The position numbers and the translations under genes were made by a program. Shown in pieces: positions 53,639 through 62,445 of a stretch of 64,000 nt of DNA; the stretch's first letter is position 1, and every line of letters begins with the position of its first letter. Source of the DNA: Candidatus Kapaibacterium sp. (GTDB lineage: Bacteria > Bacteroidota > Ignavibacteria > Kapaibacteriales > WFXC01); NCBI GenBank assembly GCA_015490805.1, contig WFXC01000044.1, positions 1 to 64,000 on the forward strand. Reading direction: 5' to 3'. The notes below the pieces were generated by a model. It did not search any database, was not told the DNA's origin, and saw only the letters and a program-made list of their open reading frames with translations.

Positions 53639-53667
53639 GCAAAAAATGCCGCTCTTATGTGTATATT
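53639..53667 (+). promoter_or_regulatory. 29-bp bipartite promoter element, copy G
   Basis: GCAAAAAA-N12-GTGTATATT, 38 bp before the coiled-coil protein gene: the closest plus-strand placement to a start codon. Confidence 0.65.
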
Positions 53668-53705
53668 TGTATTGAGAAGCTGTGTTTCAAAAAAGGAGCT
53701 CTCCG

Positions 53706-54635
53706 ATGCGGCAGCACTCTCTTTTCTATCGCTCCATTTTCGCACTGTTTTTCGGCTTTCTCTTCGTAGCCTCTACGTTCAGTTCTCGCGAGCAGCGCTG
53801 GGCTCAGGAAGTATCCGCAACAACCGCTCTATCAGAGGATTCGCTTCAACCGCACATCTTTTTCATTCTCCCTGATGGTAGAATTCTCCGGGACACGCTC
53901 CCTGAGAAGTACAGAGCGCAGATTGAACAATGGATGAAACAGGCGCCGCAAAGGTACAAGCAGGGACTGGAAGCGGCGCGCAAAGCGCAGAAAATGCTTG
54001 AGCGGCTTTCAGGTTCTCTCAAGAAAATGCAGCAGGATTTCAAAGTGCCACCAGAGCCATCGGATATACAGAAGCTGTGGGAAGAAGCGCTCAGGCAACA
54101 CAAAAGAGCGATGCAATGGTATCGGATGATGAAACCGAAACTGGATTCAGCGAACCTGTTTCTAAACGAACTTATTGATCCTGATGCCGCCACGCAAGCC
54201 ATTGAGCAGGCGCAGGATGCACTTGACCAGGCAACGCAGTGGTGGGAGCAATTTCCCGGTACGCCGCCGGAGCTTCCCGAAGGTATCGACGAAGTGGAAA
54301 TCGCCCGTCAGTATCAGGAACTCGCCAGCCAGCTCTACGACTATCTCGAAGACCTCAATGTTTTGCAGCAAGCACAGGAGCAATACCAGGAGGCACAGGA
54401 AGCGTTGCAGACATTTCAGGAGCAATTCAAGGAAGCAGAGCAGTGGCTTCAGCGCTACGAAAAAGCACAACGGGAATACGGGAAGGCGATGGAACAATGG
54501 CAGAAATTCCGCCATCCTGATGCACTGCCTCCAGCAGCACCTCCAGCGGTGCCGCCAGCGCCATCCCCGACATCGCCTCCAGCAGTACCGCCGGCGCCAT
54601 CCCCAGCGGTGCCGCCAGCACCACCGCAGCAGTAA
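53706..54635 (+). CDS. Secreted coiled-coil protein with Pro/Ala-rich C-terminal tail
   Basis: The 309 residues have a signal peptide (about 1-32, FALFFGFLFVASTFS), a long Gln/Glu/Ala-rich coiled coil (about 70-270; for example QAQEQYQEAQEALQTFQEQF) and a low-complexity tail of PPAVPPAPSP repeats ending PPQQ. AGGAG 7 nt before ATG fixes the start; an in-frame GTG at 53682 is not needed. Not recognised. It could be a periplasmic or surface structural protein, the tail spanning peptidoglycan (inference). It is the last gene carrying the shared promoter element. Confidence 0.75.
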   Translation: MRQHSLFYRSIFALFFGFLFVASTFSSREQRWAQEVSATTALSEDSLQPHIFFILPDGRILRDTLPEKYRAQIEQWMKQAPQRYKQGLEAARKAQKMLERLSGSLKKMQQDFKVPPEPSDIQKLWEEALRQHKRAMQWYRMMKPKLDSANLFLNELIDPDAATQAIEQAQDALDQATQWWEQFPGTPPELPEGIDEVEIARQYQELASQLYDYLEDLNVLQQAQEQYQEAQEALQTFQEQFKEAEQWLQRYEKAQREYGKAMEQWQKFRHPDALPPAAPPAVPPAPSPTSPPAVPPAPSPAVPPAPPQQ

Positions 54636-54853
54636 GCTGCCATCACTGCGGCAGGTGCGCCGGTGGTGTTTGTACGACGATGCAATGTGGTGTCGCGCTT
54701 GCAGCAAGGGTATCCTCGGCGGTGCGCTCAAATGCCCTGTTTCGTCGATGCGTCCAAATTTCACGTAACTCTGTAGGAAGCAATCCTTTAAGCCGCGCTT
54801 TTCGGCGAAGAAACAAACGCCTCGTGTGTCGCAACCGCTTGGCGTGTGGGGAG

Positions 54854-55678
54854 TTAGAACAGAAACGCCAGGTGGTGCTGTACGTGTTCCTGCTGATAGT
54901 ACGAAGTGAAGGGATCTGGATCGTAACGCACCTGGGCAAGTACCAGACCGCGGGCAGGTGCTAAGGGACTGTTTAACGCCCGATCTTTCTGCTCCAGCGC
55001 TGCTTGCAGTTCTGCGATCGTCCGCTTGCCCCGTGCAACATCGACCATTGCGCCGACCAGCGAGCGAACCATTCCATAGACAAAGCGGTTGGCGGAAACC
55101 ACCAACTGCCATACGCCGGGAGATAGCAATCGCCATTCACACCGGTCAACGTTACAGATGTAGTTGCGAGTATCGGCGTTGAACTTGGAAAAGGTGGTAA
55201 AATCGTATTCGCCGACAAAGATGCCTGCACTCTGCTGCAACAGCGCCGGATCGATTGTGTACCGCAGTTGCCAGGCATAGTGGCGATAGAAAACAGACTC
55301 AAACAACGTGAGGGTGTACAGGTACGTGCGGTGGATGGCAGCAAACCGTGCGTGGAAGTCGCCGGGCACATCAGCACACCACAAAACGCGGATATCCGGT
55401 GGCAACATTGTGTTCAATGCCTTCGCCAGATTCAGCGGGGGTAACGTCACGGTCGGCGGCAAATCCACGTGCGCAACCTGTCCCAGAGCGTGGACACCAG
55501 CATCGGTTCTCCCTGCTGCAATGACGTTGATATACCGTCCCAGCATTCGGCGGAACGTATTTTCCAGCACTTCCTGGATCGACGGTGCATTCAACTGCCG
55601 CTGCCATCCGGAGTACTGCGTACCATCATATTCCAGCAACAGCGCAACGCGTCGATGGGAGTGGATTGGTCCTGCCAT
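54854..55678 (-). CDS. truA: tRNA pseudouridine(38-40) synthase
   Basis: TruA isomerises uridines at positions 38-40 of the anticodon arm. Motifs: LLLEYDGTQYSGWQRQ, the catalytic AAGRTDAGVHALGQVAH, and FVYGMVRSLVGAMVDVARGK. The 274 residues are normal. It starts 2 bp after the mtaB stop, so both tRNA-modification genes share a transcript. The 218 bp downstream (54636-54853) hold no supported gene. Confidence 0.93.
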   Translation of the reverse strand: MAGPIHSHRRVALLLEYDGTQYSGWQRQLNAPSIQEVLENTFRRMLGRYINVIAAGRTDAGVHALGQVAHVDLPPTVTLPPLNLAKALNTMLPPDIRVLWCADVPGDFHARFAAIHRTYLYTLTLFESVFYRHYAWQLRYTIDPALLQQSAGIFVGEYDFTTFSKFNADTRNYICNVDRCEWRLLSPGVWQLVVSANRFVYGMVRSLVGAMVDVARGKRTIAELQAALEQKDRALNSPLAPARGLVLAQVRYDPDPFTSYYQQEHVQHHLAFLF

Positions 55679-55680
55679 CG

Positions 55681-57033
55681 CTACGATACCACCGGTAATT
55701 GTACCACGGTTGCTGGGGCGGTCAACGGTTCGGCAATGTCGCCAACCAGTTGCGCCGCTTTACGGCGATGGATACGCACGGCATATCGCTGATGTGCCAG
55801 CGTTGCCGGCGCAGGCACAAACAGCCGGATGTAATTTTCCGTCCATCCAACCCATCCACCGTGCTGTGGATCATACTGCTCCGGGATCCATTCCAGCGTC
55901 TGCCCAACGAATCGTTGCGCAAACGCCTGCCGCTTCTGCTCCGACAGTCGCCGTAATAGCTGCGATCGCCGCTTTTTCTCTTCTGCCGGCACTTTGTTCG
56001 GAAATAATGCAGCATCCGTTCCGGAACGTTCGGAGTAGCTGAAGACGTGCAGATACGCCACCGGGAGACTTTCCAGAAACTCGTACGTTTGCTGGAAGTG
56101 TTCTTCCGTTTCTCCCGGAAATCCGACAATGACATCGACACCAATAGCGCAATTGGGCATAGCTTCCAGAATCATCGATACCTTCTGACGGTACGTTTCC
56201 ACCGTGTACCGCCGGCGCATCCGACGCAGGATGGCTGGAGACCCGCTTTGCAATGGCAGATGGAAGTGGGGGCAAAAAACGGAAGATTGGGCGATCAAAG
56301 ATACGATCGATTCGGTGACCAGATTCGGTTCAATGGAGGAAATACGCACTCGAAGACCGGGACGCATCGCCTCAATCGCCTGGAGCAACTGGAAAAATTT
56401 GCGATTTTGCGGATCTCGATAATCCCCAAGATTGATCCCGGTCAACACTACTTCCGGATAGCCTGCCTGCTCCAGCGCCTCAATGTGCTGCAATACTTCC
56501 TCTATTGCCATTCCCCGACTTTTGCCCCGCGCTTTCGGGATCGTGCAGTAACTGCACTTGTAATCACAGCCATCCTGCACCTTCAAAAATGCCCGCGTTC
56601 GACTATCCTCCGGCGCCGTTGCTGCCTGATAGAAACCGTCGGGATCGGAGACAAACAGATGTGTCGTGCAATCCTCCGGATGCGAGGATAAAAACGAAGC
56701 AATCTGTCCTTTGGCAGTATTGCCGAACACCGCAATAACGCCGGGCTGCTCCGCTAATTCTTCAGGACGGAGCTGTGCATAACAGCCGGTCACCACGATC
56801 TTCGCTGACGGGAATAATCGGTGGACCCGGCGAATCGCTTTGCGCGCATCTTTTTCCGCCTGTGAGGTGACAGCACACGTGTTGATGATGACATAATCAG
56901 GTATTTGATCCGATGCAGCGACAGTGAAGCCCGCTTCCTCCAGTTGATGTCGGATGGCAGAGGTTTCAGCGTAGTTCAGCTTGCAGCCAAAGCTAATCAA
57001 TTGTACTGTCCCGCTACTTGTAGCCCTTTTCAT
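55681..57033 (-). CDS. mtaB: tRNA t6A37 methylthiotransferase MtaB
   Basis: This radical-SAM enzyme adds the 2-methylthio group to t6A37. The N-terminal UPF0004 domain has SFGCKLNYAET, INTCAVTSQAEKDARK and VVTGCYAQ (three Cys for one cluster). The radical-SAM motif is DGCDYKCSYCTIPKARG. A C-terminal TRAM-like segment ends the protein. GCKLNYAE and CAVT..AE mark MtaB against MiaB. The ATG at 57033 is chosen by homology; an in-frame start at 57081 would add 16 residues. It is divergent from the thioesterase gene. Confidence 0.92.
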   Translation of the reverse strand: MKRATSSGTVQLISFGCKLNYAETSAIRHQLEEAGFTVAASDQIPDYVIINTCAVTSQAEKDARKAIRRVHRLFPSAKIVVTGCYAQLRPEELAEQPGVIAVFGNTAKGQIASFLSSHPEDCTTHLFVSDPDGFYQAATAPEDSRTRAFLKVQDGCDYKCSYCTIPKARGKSRGMAIEEVLQHIEALEQAGYPEVVLTGINLGDYRDPQNRKFFQLLQAIEAMRPGLRVRISSIEPNLVTESIVSLIAQSSVFCPHFHLPLQSGSPAILRRMRRRYTVETYRQKVSMILEAMPNCAIGVDVIVGFPGETEEHFQQTYEFLESLPVAYLHVFSYSERSGTDAALFPNKVPAEEKKRRSQLLRRLSEQKRQAFAQRFVGQTLEWIPEQYDPQHGGWVGWTENYIRLFVPAPATLAHQRYAVRIHRRKAAQLVGDIAEPLTAPATVVQLPVVS

Positions 57034-57098
57034 AAATTTGCAAACTTTCTTTTTCACCCAATTGCACGGATAAACGAACACAAAATGTGGTGTAGTCT

Positions 57099-57533
57099 AT
57101 GAAACCGGAAGTTGCACACTCCCGTGCTACCGTTACGGTGCGGGTTACAGAGGAAATGACAGCAGTACTGGATGGGCGCCTCATCCATCCGGTCTACTCC
57201 ACGTACTGGCTGGCATATCACAGCGAAGTTGCTGCCCGGCGCGCAATTGAAAGATTCTTCGATCCGGGCGAGAATGCTGTTGGAGGCGAGCTGTATCTGA
57301 AGCATCTGGCGATGGCAGCCGTTGGGGATCAGGTAACGATCACCGCTACGGTCACCGAAGTCCGGCTGCCGGTCATCAAATGCCGCATCGAAGCGGTGTC
57401 CCGATCCCGGAAAATCGCCGAAGGATTCCAGACGCAGATCGTGTTGCCACAGGACCGGATCGACCAGCTCATCCGGGAAGCGCAGCACCTGGCAGCACAT
57501 CCCTCAGCGGCAGTTCCAAAAGCATCGGAGTGA
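57099..57533 (+). CDS. Hotdog-fold thioesterase family protein
   Basis: The 144 residues match small acyl-CoA thioesterases of the FlK-like group: VTEEMTAVLDGRLIHPVYSTYWLAYHSEVAARRAIERF, then GGELYLKHLAMAAVGDQVTITATVTEV. The substrate is unknown. It may act as a house-cleaning thioesterase. No operon partner. Confidence 0.75.
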   Translation: MKPEVAHSRATVTVRVTEEMTAVLDGRLIHPVYSTYWLAYHSEVAARRAIERFFDPGENAVGGELYLKHLAMAAVGDQVTITATVTEVRLPVIKCRIEAVSRSRKIAEGFQTQIVLPQDRIDQLIREAQHLAAHPSAAVPKASE

Positions 57534-57587
57534 GAACAATCCTTCCGTGTACGCCCAGTTGCTCGACGAGAGTTAGCACTCCCGGTC

Positions 57588-57990
57588 AGCGTTCCCAGCA
57601 GGAGTGCACGCTTTAGCGTACTTGGGAGCGCACCCTTTAGGGTGCAGAAACATGCCGGCTAAAGCCGGCGCTCCCAGTCGGCGCTTCGGGTAGGATTTAC
57701 TGGGAGCGCACGCTTTAGCGTACTTGGGAGCGCACCCTTTAGGGTGCATTTTTGCCGGCTGAAGCCAGAGCTCCCGGTGGCGATGTTCATACCTATGCCA
57801 CATCCCACCTGTAGGGGCGACCCACTGGGTCGCCCAGCGGGCGAAGCACTGCTTCGCCCCTACACGGTGTATTTTTTTGCCGACTAAAGTCGGTGCTCCC
57901 AGTGGGAATATGCTCTCTTAGGATGTATCTACTGGGAGCGCACGCTTCAGCGTGCTTTCTCATTAGTAGAACAACCCTCTGGGTTGTCCG
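57588..57990. repeat. Cluster of intergenic palindromic modules
   Basis: Fills most of the gap 57534-58095. It has at least five GCACNC-TTTA/TTCA hairpins (GCACGC..GCGTAC, GCACCC..GGGTGC twice each), GCCGGC-TAAA-GCCGGC and GCCGAC-TAAA-GTCGGC hairpins, GGGGCGACCCACTGGGTCGCC, GGGCGAAGCA..TGCTTCGCCC and ACAACCC..GGGTTGT. A block with GCACGC..GTAC and GCACCC..GGGTGC is repeated in tandem (57606-57645 and 57706-57748). Confidence 0.75.
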
Positions 57991-58095
57991 GGCAAGCCAG
58001 TGGTTTGCTTTATCGGTATCCTTTACCACAAAGAGTGGATACAAACCCGAAGTTATTCGTCAACACGGGCATTGTGGATAAAAAGAGAGCAGAGG

Positions 58096-60009
58096 ATGCG
58101 AAGTGGCTTACTGGTCGGAACAGCGATACTGCTGGGAATACTGCTTGGGAACTCTGGCTGCTGGATACAGGAAGATCCGGCGTTGCTCCAACCATTGCAA
58201 GCAGACACAGCATTTGTCCGTGTGCTGAATTTAGCTGCAGATCGTCAGGTGCGAAGTGTGTCCATTGGCAATCTGTTCACGATTGCCGACGTTGGCTATG
58301 CGCAACTGTCACCGCTCCGGGCAATACCGGCTGATTCTCTGATCGTGCGCATCCACCGATCGGGAGCGGATACCACCTGGCAGGATTCGATCGTGCTGCG
58401 GAAAGGAACATACACGACTTTTGTCGTTCTTCAGATCCAGCGGGGCGGCGACATACGCGATACAGTCGTGCCGCTGGTTGCACTCCCTGCACCTTCGGAG
58501 GTAACGGTTTCCAAAGTTGGCATCCGCCTGCTGAACGCTATTCCTGATTCCGCCCTGTATGGCATTGCAGTTGGATGTCCTTCTTCACACCCGACCTTTG
58601 GCTTTGTTCCCTATGCCCGAATTTCCAATTTCGTGGAACGTCCGCCCGGCGATCTTGTGCTGAGCGTTCTGCGCCGTTATCAGCAGCAGGATTCCGTTCT
58701 GCAATTTGTCCGCATCACCACCGCCGCACCGTTTAGCTTTACTCTTATCCTCTTCCGGGATGTACAGGGACAGTGGCAGTTGGGAGTTCTGAACGAACAG
58801 CAGTCTGCTGCGGCGTGGCAGCTTGCAGAGCCCACAACAGAGCTCACAGCAACGCTCACCATTGCCAATTTAACAACAGCTCCGATCGCTGTCCAGTTGA
58901 ACGAAACGCCGATCTTTCCTGCCGTATCACCGTGGCAGCGATCCTTGCCCGTATCGATCGAAGCCTGTCGGAGCGTAGAGCAGGACACTCTGACCGTTAC
59001 CGCTGGTTCGGGTGTGTGGAAAATCCCGGCACAATTTGAAGTGCAGAAAGAGTATGTGCTGGTTGCAACGGCGGATACCGGCGGCATCCGATTGCTCCTG
59101 CACAGCTATCCTTTGTCCTCACCGGCTGGGCAGGCGGTGATTCAGTTGTACAATGCAACATCCGAGGCTTCCCTACTTGCCGCTTCCGGTACCCGGCAGC
59201 TTGCCGACGGGCGGCTGGCAGGTGGTGAAGTGTTAGCAAACAACTGGCACGCTGGCACTGTATCATCGCCCATTTCTGTGTTCCCCGGCACTCTTCCCCT
59301 TGCCTTCTTCCATCCGGATTCTGCAAACCGCTTTGTCCAGGGCGTCATCGCTACCCTCCAGCAGCGTTCCTACCTGGGCGTTGTTCTGCACCGCAATGCG
59401 CAGTTCCAGATGGTGCTGTTGCCGCAGGGTCAGGAGCAAACCGAGCTCACTCCATTGCCCACCGGTCGATTTCTCCGGGTTGTCAACTTAAAAAACCAGC
59501 CCATCGTGCTGTCCGCAGCGCCGGTATTTACCCAGCTCACAATGCCAGCAGAAAGCGAACTCTCCACCGTGTTGCCACTGGATGCGGAAACGGTAGAAAT
59601 TGATCAACACCCTGTTACATTTCAGGGAACACCGGAGCAGCGAGCGGCAGTATTGATTGCTCCCGTCAACGACTCCTCCTTCGTCACAGCACTTTTCTAC
59701 CAGCTACCGCGGAGCGTAGACTATCCAGCTATCCGTCTGTTTCACTTAGCGGACGGCATTGCTGAGGTCAACGTATCGCTCGATTCCCTGCACGGGGATC
59801 TCCTGCTCACAGCACTCCCTTTCGGCGAACATAGCGATTTCATCCAGCTACCGCGAGAGCGGCGAACTACCTTAGTGTTCTGGCATCCTGAAACGAAAGA
59901 GCGCTACACCCGGCTGGAAAATCTCTTCGCTCTCCGCGGACGCGCCTACACGATCGTTTTCTATCGCTCTCCCCGAGGATACCGTACCTTCTTACTCCAG
60001 GAGTTCTAA
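58096..60009 (+). CDS. Exported DUF4397-like lipoprotein
   Basis: A lipoprotein signal ends LGNSGC near residue 22. Three or more repeats then follow the DUF4397 pattern: FVRVLNLAADRQVRSVSIGN, VGIRLLNAIPDSALYGIAVG, TLTIANLTTAPIAVQLNETP, VIQLYNATSEASLLAASGT and FLRVVNLKNQPIVLSAAP. DUF4397 proteins are secreted beta-sandwich repeats of unknown role. The frame opens upstream, but GAGAG before ATG 58096 and the signal sequence set the start. The product has 637 residues. It is on its own between a repeat cluster and a gene-free stretch. Confidence 0.78.
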   Translation: MRSGLLVGTAILLGILLGNSGCWIQEDPALLQPLQADTAFVRVLNLAADRQVRSVSIGNLFTIADVGYAQLSPLRAIPADSLIVRIHRSGADTTWQDSIVLRKGTYTTFVVLQIQRGGDIRDTVVPLVALPAPSEVTVSKVGIRLLNAIPDSALYGIAVGCPSSHPTFGFVPYARISNFVERPPGDLVLSVLRRYQQQDSVLQFVRITTAAPFSFTLILFRDVQGQWQLGVLNEQQSAAAWQLAEPTTELTATLTIANLTTAPIAVQLNETPIFPAVSPWQRSLPVSIEACRSVEQDTLTVTAGSGVWKIPAQFEVQKEYVLVATADTGGIRLLLHSYPLSSPAGQAVIQLYNATSEASLLAASGTRQLADGRLAGGEVLANNWHAGTVSSPISVFPGTLPLAFFHPDSANRFVQGVIATLQQRSYLGVVLHRNAQFQMVLLPQGQEQTELTPLPTGRFLRVVNLKNQPIVLSAAPVFTQLTMPAESELSTVLPLDAETVEIDQHPVTFQGTPEQRAAVLIAPVNDSSFVTALFYQLPRSVDYPAIRLFHLADGIAEVNVSLDSLHGDLLLTALPFGEHSDFIQLPRERRTTLVFWHPETKERYTRLENLFALRGRAYTIVFYRSPRGYRTFLLQEF

Positions 60010-60764
60010 GACCAGCACGGTACGCGCGTATACCGGAGGACAACTCCTGCCAGTCGGCAAAATGCTGAGCACATCCCAGAGAGAATACCACCGTCACGCT
60101 GGCAAAGCAGCACCCCACATCGCTCAATCACGCATCGCTTGCCACCAGCAGCAACTGCATCCATACGGCATCCCCGAAAGCAGCATCCACCCCAAAGCTA
60201 AGCTTGATTTTTTCTTCATTGAGCACAAAAAATTTTCCCATTAAGCAGCACCATCCAAAAGCCGACCTTTACCCCTGCACAAAGCAACCAGTAGGGACAA
60301 TACGACACAGCTTCCCGCTTACCCGGCTAACACTTTCCCCCAGCGCAAAGCAGCCAGCAGCAATGGAGACGGACCATCTCAATTGCAGCTTCCCCCTCGT
60401 GTTTTCCACAAAAGTGCACTTCCCACGGCAGCCTCTCTACAGAAAATTTTCAAAACCACTTTGGTGACATTTTGAGCGGATGAAAATCCCGCTGCAATTG
60501 AGCATCCCCCGATTCTGTAAGCACAGCCGCCCCCACTTCTTCTGCCGCAAGCAACGAGCATCCAGCATTCTCCAGTGACATTTGGGAAAAATGCCCTTGC
60601 ATTCGGGCAGAGAGCAGCTTAAATTGCAGTGAGTTGAATTCAGTAATAAAGAAAAGACGCTTTCGTCTCGGCGTGCAGGCGGCAGGTTTGCGTCTGTAAG
60701 TTGAATTCAGTAATCAGGGGAGACAGGTTTTCAGTTAAGGTGTTCAACCAAAAGGAGCTGAGCA
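60010..60764. other. Gene-free stretch of 755 bp with a 16-bp direct repeat
   Basis: No supported gene or palindromic module. AGTTGAATTCAGTAAT occurs at 60632-60647 and again at 60699-60714, 67 bp apart, just before the next gene. Such a pair could be a duplicated operator or promoter. The rest is A/C-rich without obvious structure. Confidence 0.55.
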
Positions 60765-62411
60765 ATGAGGAGATCTGTCACAGCAAGAGCGATCTTCTTG
60801 AGCTTTCTTCTGGTCTGGCTGGTATCCGGCTGTCAGGAGAAACCCTCAACGCTCCTCACTGAACCTGACGGGACAATCACACGCTCTGGTGGGCAGCAGG
60901 AAGGGTCTGAAATCCGGCAAAGCAAGCAATTTCCCGACCGCATTATTACGGGAACGGTCCAGGCAGCAGAAGTGTACCGGGCGGGAAACCTAACGATAGC
61001 AGAAGGGGCAATGGTAACGGCTCCAGGTTCCCTGACCATTCACTGCACGGGGAAACTGACCCTGAACGGTCGGATCCGTAGTGGCGGCGATTTAGTGCTC
61101 ATCGTACCGGGAGGACTGGAATGTGGACCAGAGGCGATGGTGGAGCCGGGAGGAAATTTCATCCTGGTAAGTTCTCCCGAATTGGTACCAACGCCGGAGC
61201 AGTTGGAAATGGACATCCAGCAAATAGAGCAATATGGTCCGGGAATTGGCGTGGGAAAAAGCCCGTTTGGAGACTCCCGCCGAAATCCTGTAATGAGTAC
61301 CCCTATTAAGGCACACAAAGTTTTTGTTTTTCCACCACCTGTCTGGCTACCCCCTATTAAGTTTCGTAAAGATAGCAGCGGGCGGAGCATATGGGTATAT
61401 ATCTGGGGCCAGCTCAACGTTGGCAGTCGCGCCAGAAAATCAACGACCTATGATCTCCCTCACGGCAAACGCGGAAAAGATAAAAGTAGATGCAATGCTA
61501 CCGGAGGTAGAGGGGGAAGAGGTGGATCTGTAGTTCTCCGCGCTACCAACCGCATTGAGTTTTACGGTGATGTAACCTTCAATCTGGGGTCTGGGGGGCC
61601 TGGAGGAAATGCAACTGCTGTGGACTGCTGTCCTGCGCGAGCAAGAGGCGGCAAAGGGGGGAAACCTGGCTTATTCAGAGTCGAAGTTGATTTCTTTGGC
61701 TTAAACCAGGCCATTGTCGTCCACGACAACTTAAGGTTCAATCTTGGCAGTGGAGGCAAGGGAGGAGATGCCCACGCAGAGGCATTGGACGGTAAGGCAG
61801 GATGTCCTGGCGAGAGCGGATGTAATGCCACAGCCATCGGCGGTAATGGTGGATCTGTTAACTGGAAGGTAAGGTATTGGGGGAATATCATTGGGCTCGA
61901 CAAAATCACCATAGGTGTGAATGCAGTTGGGGGACAAGGAGGGAATGCTATAGCGTTCGGCGGTGACGGCGGAAAGGGGAAAGATGATAACTGTAGTTCC
62001 AGTCCCTGCCACGGCGGTGATGGCGGAAAGGCTATAGCCAGAGGAGGCAAGGGCGGAGATTTCGTCGTCGCCGTCCCAGCTCCTCTAAAGCGAGTTGGGA
62101 ACAGTACCGGGGGTAACGGCGGAAACGCAACTGCCTATGGTGGTAATGGTGGCGATGGCGGATGGTGCTGCCAGCCACCGTTTCAAGGTGGTGATGGTGG
62201 TAAAGGAGGAGATGCAGAAGCATATCCCGGTCTGCCTGGCAATGGTGATGTGAATGGCAATGCAGGCAATCCTGATGGTATATCCGGCGATGGAGGAAAT
62301 GGTGGATGGGGCGCACCTCCACCCAATGGTCGTCTCGGTCAGGGTGGCAATCCGGGAAATGCAGTCAATGTTCAACAGGGACAACAGGGACTGGACGGAC
62401 AGCCGTGCTGA
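60765..62411 (+). CDS. Glycine-rich repeat lipoprotein
   Basis: A lipoprotein signal ends LVWLVSGC (Cys about 23). Residues about 60-140 have short hydrophobic repeats such as GNLTIAEGAMVTAPGSLTIH suggesting a beta-helix start. From about residue 235 the chain is dominated by GGxGGxA units (GGNGGNATAYGGNGGDGGW, GGDGGKGGDAEAYPG) with scattered Cys, ending GQQGLDGQPC. This recalls glycine-rich surface proteins. The 548 residues are not a named family to me. AAAGGAG 8 nt before ATG. Perhaps a structural or adhesive surface protein. Confidence 0.72.
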   Translation: MRRSVTARAIFLSFLLVWLVSGCQEKPSTLLTEPDGTITRSGGQQEGSEIRQSKQFPDRIITGTVQAAEVYRAGNLTIAEGAMVTAPGSLTIHCTGKLTLNGRIRSGGDLVLIVPGGLECGPEAMVEPGGNFILVSSPELVPTPEQLEMDIQQIEQYGPGIGVGKSPFGDSRRNPVMSTPIKAHKVFVFPPPVWLPPIKFRKDSSGRSIWVYIWGQLNVGSRARKSTTYDLPHGKRGKDKSRCNATGGRGGRGGSVVLRATNRIEFYGDVTFNLGSGGPGGNATAVDCCPARARGGKGGKPGLFRVEVDFFGLNQAIVVHDNLRFNLGSGGKGGDAHAEALDGKAGCPGESGCNATAIGGNGGSVNWKVRYWGNIIGLDKITIGVNAVGGQGGNAIAFGGDGGKGKDDNCSSSPCHGGDGGKAIARGGKGGDFVVAVPAPLKRVGNSTGGNGGNATAYGGNGGDGGWCCQPPFQGGDGGKGGDAEAYPGLPGNGDVNGNAGNPDGISGDGGNGGWGAPPPNGRLGQGGNPGNAVNVQQGQQGLDGQPC

Positions 62412-62445
62412 AGAAACGCTCGTACTATCCGTGTGCGAACTTCCA

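Noticed and set aside
38998-53667. Insertion sequence as the cause of the repeats
   Set aside because: No transposase frame or terminal inverted repeats are seen; the repeated parts coincide with gene tails and promoters.
53422-53745. 107-codon frame on the minus strand
   Set aside because: It runs antisense over promoter element G and the start of the coiled-coil gene, has no ribosome site, and has no protein-like pattern.
54643-54939. 98-codon minus frame downstream of truA (RRLFLRRKARLKG, ELREIWTHRRN)
   Set aside because: The second half looks mildly protein-like, but the only ATG lies inside truA, no ribosome site is present, and only a TTG start at about 54834 would place it outside truA.
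54162-55136. 324-codon minus frame opposite the coiled-coil gene
   Set aside because: It is rich in Arg/Trp/Cys (WRHRWGWRRRYCW), which is the antisense reading of the Pro/Ala/Gln-rich tail, and it also overlaps truA in another frame.
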